Shown in pieces: positions 8,416 through 14,935 of a stretch of DNA of 64,000 bases. The position numbers and the translations under genes are program-made. Position 1 is the stretch's first letter; each line of letters begins with the position of its first letter. The notes beneath the pieces are model-generated. The model did no database searches, was not told where the DNA came from, and saw only the letters and a program-made list of their open reading frames with translations. The stretch is from Nocardia jinanensis (GTDB lineage: Bacteria; Actinomycetota; Actinomycetes; Mycobacteriales; Mycobacteriaceae), in assembly GCF_014645735.1 (NCBI RefSeq), contig NZ_BMMH01000022.1, positions 16,665 to 80,664 of the forward strand. Reading direction: 5' to 3'.

Positions 8416-9177
8416 TCAGTAGGCGGCCACGGCGCCGTCCAATGCCTGCTGCAGGTCGGCGCGGACCAACCGCGCGATCTCCGCGGGCCGCGTCGGGAGG
8501 TCGGTGTGCGGCACCCCGAAGTGGAAGCTCGCCGACTTCACCTCTTCCTTGGTCGGTGCCACCGCCGGATCGGCCCGTGGACCGTAGCTCAGACCGAGGC
8601 TGACCAGCGCGGGCCGGGCACCGAGCTTGGCCGTCCGGAAGGCGATATGCCCGATACCCGTTCCGACGGCCTGCACCTGCGCCGGATCGACGTCGTTGCA
8701 GGTGCCCTCCGGGAAGATCGCCAGGCTGTCGCCGAAGGCCAGGCGTTCGGCGCAGATATCCATCATCCGCTGACCGGCGGCGTTCACCGCCCGCAGTCCG
8801 TGGTCACTGCCGCGGAACACCGGGATCCCGCCCATCATGTCGATGCGGCGGCGCAGTTTGATCTGTTCGAACAGCTCGTCCTTCGCCAGTACACGGGTGC
8901 GCCCGATGATGGGCCGCAGTTCGCTACGCCAGGCCGCGGCCGCGAGGGTGTAGGGGTCCAGCTGCGACAGGTGGTTGACCGCGATCAGCAGCGGGGTCCG
9001 GGAACGGATGAGTTCGTGGATCGCCTCCCGCGCTCCGGCCGCGTAACCGACCCGCGGCCGGTAGCGCCGTCCCAGCAGGGCGTAGGCCCCCATCGCCTGC
9101 AGCCGATTCTGCCGGTGCTCACGATAGAACTCGTACACATCGTCACTGTTGTCCAACAGCACCTCGGGGGGTCGCAT
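8416..9177 (-). CDS. PlsC-type 1-acyl-glycerol-3-phosphate acyltransferase
   Basis: A 253-residue membrane-associated acyltransferase that would transfer an acyl chain in phospholipid or glycolipid synthesis. The HX4D catalytic motif is NHLSQLD, block II includes GIPVFRGSD, and block III is FPEGTCND. The ATG at 9177 (MRPPEVLLDN) is selected; the longer open frame upstream overlaps the divergent algH gene and lacks similarity. The exact acceptor is uncertain, since actinomycetes have several PlsC paralogues. Confidence 0.9.
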   Translation of the reverse strand: MRPPEVLLDNSDDVYEFYREHRQNRLQAMGAYALLGRRYRPRVGYAAGAREAIHELIRSRTPLLIAVNHLSQLDPYTLAAAAWRSELRPIIGRTRVLAKDELFEQIKLRRRIDMMGGIPVFRGSDHGLRAVNAAGQRMMDICAERLAFGDSLAIFPEGTCNDVDPAQVQAVGTGIGHIAFRTAKLGARPALVSLGLSYGPRADPAVAPTKEEVKSASFHFGVPHTDLPTRPAEIARLVRADLQQALDGAVAAY

Positions 9178-9304
9178 ACGGCTGACTCTACGAGTCTGCG
9201 GCGGTATGTCCAGACGGCCCGGAAACGGCCGCCGGGTGAACTCCGCGCGAAGTGAACAGTTGATCAGAGCGGCACAGTCGGGCAATAACTGCGATGATGG
9301 CCAG

Positions 9305-9964
9305 GTGGCGCAGGCAGATGACCCCGATGATCGCAAGACCCGGGGCGGCCGCGGTGACGGGCACGAGCCCGAACCTGGTCGTCGCGGTAACCGGCAGGGT
9401 GAGCAGACGGTGCGGGCAGGTACGCTGCTAGTTTCCTCGACCGAACTGGCCGAGCCCACCTTCCGCCGCACAGTGGTATACATCATCGAGCACAACGACG
9501 CCGGAACACTCGGGGTGGTGCTGAACCGTCCCAGTGATACCCCGGTGCACGATGTGCTCCCGCAGTGGGCGGAGCTGTCCGCGCAGCCGCACACCCTGTT
9601 CGTGGGTGGCCCGGTCAAGCGGGATGCCGCGCTCTGCCTGGGCACGCTCCGAGTGGGTGCGTCCATCGAGGGGGTGCCGGGGCTGCGCCGGGTGGACGGC
9701 CGGGTGGTGCTGGTCGATCTGGACGCCGACCCGGACCGGATCGGCCCGCTGGTCGAGGGTGTCCGGATCTTCGCCGGATACGCCGGCTGGACCTTCGGTC
9801 AGCTGGACAGCGAACTGACCAACGACGACTGGATCGTGGTGTCGGCCCTGCCCAGTGATCCGATCGCCGGTCGGCGCACCGATATGTGGGCCCAGGTGCT
9901 GCGCCGGCAGCCGTTGCCGCTGTCCCTGCTGGCCACCCATCCGATCGAGGTCGAGCGCAACTAG
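9305..9964 (+). CDS. AlgH/YqgE-family protein (UPF0301)
   Basis: A 219-residue conserved protein. After a polar, charged N-terminus of about 37 residues comes AGTLLVSSTELAEPTFRRTV, then GVVLNRPSDTPV, FVGGPVKRDAALCL and FAGYAGWTFGQLDSEL, all typical of the family. Biochemical role unresolved. The GTG at 9305 (VAQADDPDD) is the most plausible start; the frame is open upstream. A perfect hairpin follows 9 bp after the stop. Confidence 0.92.
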   Translation: MAQADDPDDRKTRGGRGDGHEPEPGRRGNRQGEQTVRAGTLLVSSTELAEPTFRRTVVYIIEHNDAGTLGVVLNRPSDTPVHDVLPQWAELSAQPHTLFVGGPVKRDAALCLGTLRVGASIEGVPGLRRVDGRVVLVDLDADPDRIGPLVEGVRIFAGYAGWTFGQLDSELTNDDWIVVSALPSDPIAGRRTDMWAQVLRRQPLPLSLLATHPIEVERN

Positions 9965-9973
9965 AGACGCCGT

Positions 9974-10001
9974 GATCCCCGCCGGCGGACCGGCGGGGAT
10001 C
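9974..10001 (+). terminator. Hairpin terminator after the algH-like gene
   Basis: A perfect 12-bp stem, GATCCCCGCCGG / CCGGCGGGGATC, with the 4-nt loop CGGA. No U-tract. It also marks the point beyond which the ABC-permease remnant has no recognisable coding similarity. Confidence 0.8.
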
Positions 10002-10012
10002 CGCACCCGCAC

Positions 10013-10252
10013 ACCCAGCACATGCCCGGTGAGCAATGAGGACCGCGAGATGGCCATGGTCCGGAACCGGTTCACGATGTCCTTGGTGACGTCGGTACAC
10101 ACCGAAACGGCCATCAGAACGATCGGCAGCACCGTGACGGGAATAGTCATGCTCGGATAGCGCCGCGCCTGCAACAGATTGCGCCGCGGCATGGTCCAGG
10201 AATCGGCCGGTGCCGTCGCCGGACGCGGCGGGCGGGTGGTCAGGGTTGTGAT
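10013..10252 (-). pseudogene. Remnant of a DrrB-like ABC-2 exporter permease
   Basis: The minus strand encodes TTLTTRPPRPATAPADSWTM, PRRNLLQARRYPSMT and PVTVLPIVLM, joined directly to AVSVCTDVTKDIVNRFRTMA and ISRSSLLTGHVLG, after which similarity stops. In DrrB-type permeases the first part is the N-terminus and the second lies some 40 residues further on, so there is an internal deletion near 10111-10114 and loss of the C-terminal half. The expected ATG before TTLTTRP reads ATC. Clearly a decayed gene. Confidence 0.8.
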
Positions 10253-10356
10253 CGCACGAGTTCCTTTTCTGCGGTGGTGTTTCCGGTGAGAGTGCGAAAG
10301 ACGTCGTCCAGGTTCGGGATGTGCACGGCCAGTCCTTCGGCGGCCGGCCGATGGTT
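10240..10356 (-). pseudogene. C-terminal remnant of a DrrA-like ABC exporter ATPase
   Basis: About 38 codons matching the extreme C-terminus of DrrA-type ATPases: HIPNLDDVFRTLTGNTTAEK, ending in a TGA at 10240. It overlaps the permease remnant as drrA and drrB genes usually do. A TAA lies in frame at 10357-10359, and no Walker motifs are present upstream. Everything but the tail has been lost. Confidence 0.75.
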
Positions 10357-10431
10357 TTATCGTCACCGCTCCCCGGATCGCGGGCGGAGCGTCAAGAGAG
10401 AATTCCGGCGGGCGCCACCCCACCGGAAGGA

Positions 10432-10944
10432 TCAGATATCGAGTTCTTCGACGGGGGCGTGCTCGGCGATATCGGAGACGCGCTGGTATAGCAGGTCGGG
10501 GATCTTGCCTTTCAAGTCCTCGACCGTGTCGACGATGGTGAGCGTGTAGTCACCCCAGTCGTGCTCGATACCGAGCATGCGGCGCCAGTTCTTCAGATCG
10601 CGCAGCCAGTTTTCCGATTCCGGATATTCCGACCAGTTCGCATACTGCTCGTGCAGTACGAATTTGTTCTTCCGGCTACGGAACACGCGCATATGTTCCA
10701 TCCGCTCGTCGCCGACGTCCCGGTGCTCGGCGAGCAGAGCACCCTGGAATCTCACTTGCCGGGCGCCGTTGTGACCGACCCGCAGCACGATCTCCTCGAA
10801 CCCCTCGAGCTTGCCCTCCTCCAATTCGATGAAGCGCTTGAGTGCGGTGACCACCGCGCCGGACAGATTGCCGCCGACCAGTTCCTGCGCCCGCTGGAAC
10901 AGTGGCAGATCGTCGTCGGCGACGTAGATGGTCTTGTTCGGCAT
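10432..10944 (-). CDS. EXLDI-family protein
   Basis: A 170-residue protein ending in EELDI, the C-terminal signature for which the family is named. Residues about 5-45 (IYVADDDLPLFQRAQELV then a helix LSGAVVTALKRFIE) resemble a ribbon-helix-helix DNA-binding unit by inference; the rest is charged alpha/beta. I recall these genes lying near DrrAB-type exporters, and here exporter remnants follow on the same strand. The ATG at 10944 is chosen; in-frame codons before it run through a perfect palindrome. Probably an autoregulated repressor whose exporter partner is lost. Confidence 0.8.
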   Translation of the reverse strand: MPNKTIYVADDDLPLFQRAQELVGGNLSGAVVTALKRFIELEEGKLEGFEEIVLRVGHNGARQVRFQGALLAEHRDVGDERMEHMRVFRSRKNKFVLHEQYANWSEYPESENWLRDLKNWRRMLGIEHDWGDYTLTIVDTVEDLKGKIPDLLYQRVSDIAEHAPVEELDI

Positions 10945-10951
10945 GAGCCAA

Positions 10952-10975
10952 CTATACGTAGACATATACGTATAG
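10952..10975. promoter_or_regulatory. Perfect palindromic operator upstream of the EXLDI gene
   Basis: CTATACGTA - GACATA - TACGTATAG: two perfect 9-bp arms with a 6-bp spacer, starting 7 bp upstream of the ATG. It is AT-rich in a GC-rich context, covers the RBS/promoter area and fits autoregulation. Confidence 0.75.
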
Positions 10976-11158
10976 GCAAGCAAGCAGGGGCGCTCATCTT
11001 CCGCACCGCCGGACGAACTGGGTCAAGCCCCCTTTGCTCCCACCTATTGAACGTGCCGTTAATCAGCGGTACGGTAGGCAGTGTTCCAATAAAGCACTCC
11101 GAAGAGTGCGGCTCACCCCAAAGGCCGCACCGGGGCGTGACCGAGTGAGGACCCACTG

Positions 11159-11674
11159 ATGAACCGAAACCCCGAACAGCGCACCCGCCGCCTCGCCGCG
11201 CGAATCGCCGCGATCGCGGTCATCACCCTCGCGCCGCTGGCCCTCACCGCCGGCCCCGCCCTCGCCGGCCCCGGCCAGGCGTCCCAGATCAGCGATTCCC
11301 ACGATTCCGGCGACAGCTTCGGCGATAGCGACAGCTGGAACGGCAACGGCGACTTCGGCTGGGACGACAACGGCCAGTACGGCTACACGGACCACAACCG
11401 GCAGAACTACGACGGGTACGAAGACCACCTCAACAGCGGCGGGAACCAGTACCCCGACCGCGACTCGCACAGCAACCACGACGGCGGCCGCGGCTACGAC
11501 CAGCCGGCCGACTGGGACCGCGAGAACAACAGCGGCGGCTCTCAGAGCCCTGCCGCCTGGAACGTACCCAACCCCTACATCCCGCCGCCGACACCGAGCC
11601 TGCTGCCGCAGGTCCATCTGCCGTCTCTGCCGCAACTGCCGTTCGCGCTGCCGGGCCTGCCGCCGCTCCCGTGA
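11159..11674 (+). CDS. Secreted low-complexity protein (Asp/Asn/Gly-rich, then Pro/Leu-rich)
   Basis: A 171-residue protein with a clear signal peptide (basic start, hydrophobic helix about residues 15-32, cleavage near ALA-GPG). The mature part has two zones. Residues about 38-130 are rich in Asp, Asn, Gly, Ser and Tyr (SDSWNGNGDFGWDDNG). The C-terminal 35 residues are Pro/Leu-rich (PSLLPQVHLPSLPQLPF). No catalytic motif is visible and I recognise no family. It is probably a cell-envelope or calcium-binding-like secreted protein, but that is inference. Confidence 0.75.
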   Translation: MNRNPEQRTRRLAARIAAIAVITLAPLALTAGPALAGPGQASQISDSHDSGDSFGDSDSWNGNGDFGWDDNGQYGYTDHNRQNYDGYEDHLNSGGNQYPDRDSHSNHDGGRGYDQPADWDRENNSGGSQSPAAWNVPNPYIPPPTPSLLPQVHLPSLPQLPFALPGLPPLP

Positions 11675-11837
11675 GCGGGCAGTGTGGACCGATACCGGTT
11701 ATAAGTTGCCGTTGCTCAGCGGCACATAGATAAACGAGTCGTTATCGGGAACCCGATGGGGGCGGGTCTACCACCCGCAGCCCTGGCCTGTGCAGTGGCG
11801 TCGCCGCCGATATCGGCGGCGATGGCGATTCCGATGC

Positions 11838-12185
11838 TCAGCGCGAACGAAGTCGCCGGAACAGCCGGGCGACCGGGGCGAAGAATCCCGGGCGGGACGG
11901 AGGCCACGGAATACCGCACTCGCGGGCGAAACTCAGGGCGTCGGGTGTCGTTCCGACCTTCGGCCGGTCGCGCGCCCACTCGACGAACCGTGTGGTGAAA
12001 TCCGGGCCGGCCGCATGCACCAGTTCGGGATAGCGGGCCGCGACTTCCCGGGCCCGCTTGTGCCGCAGTGCGTGCGCCGCCGCGCACACCGCGGCCCGAT
12101 CGAAACCCGGCGGGACGGCTGCCCCCGCCACCAGTGCGCGCACCAGCGCCGCCTGCCGGTCCGCCAATCCGGGCACGTCGGTCAC
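11838..12185 (-). CDS. Small partner protein of the MNIO operon
   Basis: A 115-residue, mostly helical protein with Arg-rich segments (LRHKRAREVAARYPELVHAA, VEWARDRPKVGTTPDALSFA). The ATG start overlaps the stop of the DUF692 gene by 4 bp (ATGA), which implies coupled translation. In characterised MNIO systems the enzyme works with a partner that binds the precursor (MbnC, TglI, BufC). By position this is that partner, and it may match the C-terminal domain fused to the enzyme in some streptomycetes. No sequence motif proves the role. Confidence 0.75.
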   Translation of the reverse strand: MTDVPGLADRQAALVRALVAGAAVPPGFDRAAVCAAAHALRHKRAREVAARYPELVHAAGPDFTTRFVEWARDRPKVGTTPDALSFARECGIPWPPSRPGFFAPVARLFRRLRSR

Positions 12186-13039
12186 CGCGACCCCGCCCGG
12201 GCGGCGGCGGTGATCGGTGCGCGGGCCGCGGCGTCGGCTATCGCATCGAGCTCGTCGAGCAGCTCATGGGCAGGCGGATAGTTACCGTCCCGCTCGAGCA
12301 TGAGCGGAACCGGATGATCGTGTACGAACTCGGCGACCAGCGCGAGCACCTCCGGGGGTATCGGATGCCGATGGGTGTCGTGATAGCGCCCGCCGGATTC
12401 GTGACCGCCGGCGATATGGCAGTAGGCGATCCGCTCGGCCGGCAGGCGCCGCAACTCGGTGCGCGGGTCGCGGCCGCGGTTACGCGCGTTCGCGTACACA
12501 TTGGCGATATCCAGCAGCAGATACACCCCGGTGCGTTCGACGATCTCGGTGAGGAACTCCGATTCGCTGAATTCGTCGTCGGGCCAGTCGAACAGCGCGG
12601 CGATGTTCTCCACCGCCAGCGGTACGTCCAGTCCGGCCCGGGTACCGGTGATGTTCGCGGTCAACGCGTCGAGCGCTTCACGGCTGCGCGGAATCGGGAG
12701 CAGATGACCGGCTTCGAGACCGCCGGCCCGCACGAACGCGATGTGCTCACTGACCAGCGGCGCCGATACCGCCCGCGCACAGGCCGCCAGGTACTCGATC
12801 CGGCGGCCGTCCACCGGTTCGGCGCCTCCCAGCGAAAGCGAGATCCCGTGCGGAACAACAGCGGTACCCCGATCCCGCAGCGCCGCCAGCTCGACCGGAA
12901 CCTCGACCCCGCCGCGCCCGCGGCCCAGCGATTCCGCGACGACCTCGCAGAAGCCGAGTCCGTCCAGTTGATCTATGACACCGCAGATCTCCGGGCGCCA
13001 GCCGATTCCGAGCGCCGATTCGGGTAGCGGGCCGGTCAC
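12182..13039 (-). CDS. DUF692 multinuclear non-heme iron oxidative enzyme (MNIO)
   Basis: A 285-residue TIM-barrel protein of the MbnB/TglH/BufB family, which modifies Cys or other residues in peptides using two or three iron ions. Likely metal ligands sit in the family positions: VVPHGISLSL, VSEHIAF, LAVENIAAL, LLLDIANVYANARN, YCHIAGGHE, DTHRHPI and LMLERDGNYP. GTG start, 3 bp after the stop of the TIGR04222 gene and overlapping the partner gene. The adjacent Gly/Cys-tailed membrane protein is the obvious candidate substrate. The chemistry cannot be read from sequence. Confidence 0.9.
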   Translation of the reverse strand: MTGPLPESALGIGWRPEICGVIDQLDGLGFCEVVAESLGRGRGGVEVPVELAALRDRGTAVVPHGISLSLGGAEPVDGRRIEYLAACARAVSAPLVSEHIAFVRAGGLEAGHLLPIPRSREALDALTANITGTRAGLDVPLAVENIAALFDWPDDEFSESEFLTEIVERTGVYLLLDIANVYANARNRGRDPRTELRRLPAERIAYCHIAGGHESGGRYHDTHRHPIPPEVLALVAEFVHDHPVPLMLERDGNYPPAHELLDELDAIADAAARAPITAAARAGSR

Positions 13040-13042
13040 CGA

Positions 13043-13954
13043 TCAGCCACCACAACCCCCACCGCCACCACCACAGCCGCCGCCGCCACCGCTGTCGCCG
13101 CCCCCCGCATCACCACCGCCGGAGCCGCCCCCGGACCCGCCGTCGGCGCTGAAACCACCCATGGCGGTGTTCAATGCCGGATCGAGCAATACCAGTGCCT
13201 GCACACCGAACAGTGCGACCGCCAGGCCCGCGGCCGCGGGACCGTAGGTCTCGTAGGACGGAGAGTTGCCCGGACGCAGATAACGGTGACCGTTCGCGGC
13301 CTCCGCCAGCGCCGTCCGGCCCGCCGGGGTGACCCGCGCCGGGGCCACGACCCGCCACCAGGCGATACCCAGCGCCACCAGCACAAAGACCAGGAAGAGC
13401 ACCGGATTGCCGTTGAACAGCCCGGTGACCAGGCGGGCCACCCCGAAGAGGCCGACTACCAGGATCGGGAGACCCGCCTCACGCAGCTGCTTCCTGAACC
13501 GGTCGTCGGCCAGGTAACCGCGATCGACGAGAACTTTGCGCATCCGATCCAGATCGCCCCGGAGCCGATGAGTCACCAGGGTGATGCTCTGTGTCGAGAC
13601 GTCGAGGCGATCGCGCACGGCGAGGGTGAACGGATCGAGCGTGACCGTACTCGTGGCGGCACCGACCGGTCGGCCACCGGCGTCGATGAGATCGTGGCCG
13701 CGCAACAACGCGATCGAAGCCATCACCGCCCGCCGATCACTGGTCAGCAGACCGAGTTCGGGTGCGGTCAACTCACCGGCCGGGGCCGGTGCGGACGCGG
13801 GCGCGGTGACGATCCGGTGCCGCAGCCACACGCCGAGCGCCACGGCGACGATCACGAACGGCAGGTAGAGCAGCAGGAATCCGGGACCGGAGATACCCCA
13901 GGTCTCCCCGGCGAACAGCACCGAACCCGCCGCCGGCCATTCGACTGTGTGCAT
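13043..13954 (-). CDS. TIGR04222-domain membrane protein with Gly-rich, two-cysteine C-terminal tail
   Basis: A 303-residue membrane protein. The helix GFLLLYLPFVIVAVALGVWL (about 20-40) is followed by a cytosolic-looking region, then a strongly hydrophobic pair around 170-215 and another helix near 245-263. The last 37 or so residues are almost pure Gly with Ser/Asp and two cysteines, Cys294 and Cys301, both flanked by Gly (GGGGGCGGGGGGCGG). The ATG at 13954 is preferred because GGAGG precedes it; the frame is open to 14062. First gene of the operon with the MNIO and its partner. Proposed modification substrate (inference). Confidence 0.88.
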   Translation of the reverse strand: MHTVEWPAAGSVLFAGETWGISGPGFLLLYLPFVIVAVALGVWLRHRIVTAPASAPAPAGELTAPELGLLTSDRRAVMASIALLRGHDLIDAGGRPVGAATSTVTLDPFTLAVRDRLDVSTQSITLVTHRLRGDLDRMRKVLVDRGYLADDRFRKQLREAGLPILVVGLFGVARLVTGLFNGNPVLFLVFVLVALGIAWWRVVAPARVTPAGRTALAEAANGHRYLRPGNSPSYETYGPAAAGLAVALFGVQALVLLDPALNTAMGGFSADGGSGGGSGGGDAGGGDSGGGGGCGGGGGGCGG

Positions 13955-14112
13955 ACCAACCTCCGGCTCCGCACAATATTGAATCCAGTATCCGGTCCGA
14001 ACCCCGGCCACGCCACGAGGAAAGCCTTCCGGGAAGGAAGTCGCTGTGGGACCTTCGGACACGGCGGCTCAATACCGGAGAGTGCCCGGACGCGTGCCTA
14101 GGGTCGGGGACC

Positions 14113-14916
14113 ATGAACACTGCCCGTAGGAGATCGACCGTGAAAAGGTCCGGCTCGCAAATGGGGCCGGGCAGCACAGTTCGACGCCGCTTCGGCCGGC
14201 CCGGGTTCGGGTTGGTGACGTTCGCGCTGGTAGCGGGACTCACGCTGGTGTCCGCGCCGACACACGCCGAACCCACCGGCCCGGATGTCTCGTCCTGGCA
14301 GCACGGCGGCGGACGGCCCATCGACTGGTTCTCCGTCCGCGCGGCCGGTCACCGTTTCGCCATGGTCAAGGCCACCGAGGGCCTGGACTACATCAACCCG
14401 TTCTTCGTGCAGGACAGCCTGCAGATGCGCGTGGCCGGAATGGCCCGCGGGACTTATCACTACGCCCGTCCCGAACTGCCGCCGGAACCGCAGGCTGCCC
14501 TCTACTCGACGATCGTGCTCGGCCAGAACGGCCCGCTGGACCTGCCACCGGTACTGGATATGGAGAATTCCGGCGGCTTGGCGCCGGGCGCGCTGATCGA
14601 CTGGACCCACCGCTATCTCAACACCGTGCAGACCCTCACCGGCCGGATTCCGATCGTCTACACCTACCCCAGGTTCTGGCAGACCGCGATGGCCGACAGC
14701 GATCAGTTCCACCGCTACCCGCTGTGGATCGCCGACTACCGTGACCGGGCCGAACCAGAGGTCCCCGGTCGCTGGCCCGCCTGGACGTTCTGGCAGCAGA
14801 CCGACTCCGGCTCGATCCCGGGTATCCACGGAAATACCGATGTGAACGTGTACAGCGGCGCACAGGGCGATTTCGCCCGCTTCGCCCGGATGGGCGGGCT
14901 CACCGGCAGCGGATAG
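14113..14916 (+). CDS. Secreted glycoside hydrolase family 25 lysozyme
   Basis: A 267-residue exported muramidase-type hydrolase. A basic N-terminus and hydrophobic helix (GFGLVTFALVAGLTLVSAPT) end at a probable cleavage after HAE. The GH25 domain begins with GPDVSSWQ (Asp58) and continues with VKATEGLDYINPFF, GTYHYARPE, LDMENSGG (acidic catalytic pair) and WQQTDSGSIPGIHGNTDVNVYSG. Likely cleaves the MurNAc-GlcNAc bond of peptidoglycan outside the membrane. Divergent from the TIGR04222 gene. Start is the ATG at 14113; an in-frame GTG lies 27 bp downstream. Confidence 0.93.
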   Translation: MNTARRRSTVKRSGSQMGPGSTVRRRFGRPGFGLVTFALVAGLTLVSAPTHAEPTGPDVSSWQHGGGRPIDWFSVRAAGHRFAMVKATEGLDYINPFFVQDSLQMRVAGMARGTYHYARPELPPEPQAALYSTIVLGQNGPLDLPPVLDMENSGGLAPGALIDWTHRYLNTVQTLTGRIPIVYTYPRFWQTAMADSDQFHRYPLWIADYRDRAEPEVPGRWPAWTFWQQTDSGSIPGIHGNTDVNVYSGAQGDFARFARMGGLTGSG

Positions 14917-14935
14917 GCCCGCAGGACACGTACCC

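Noticed and set aside
9428..10423. 331-residue minus-strand protein
   Set aside because: Only its first part is meaningful, as decayed DrrB sequence; the rest is the antisense of the algH-like gene.
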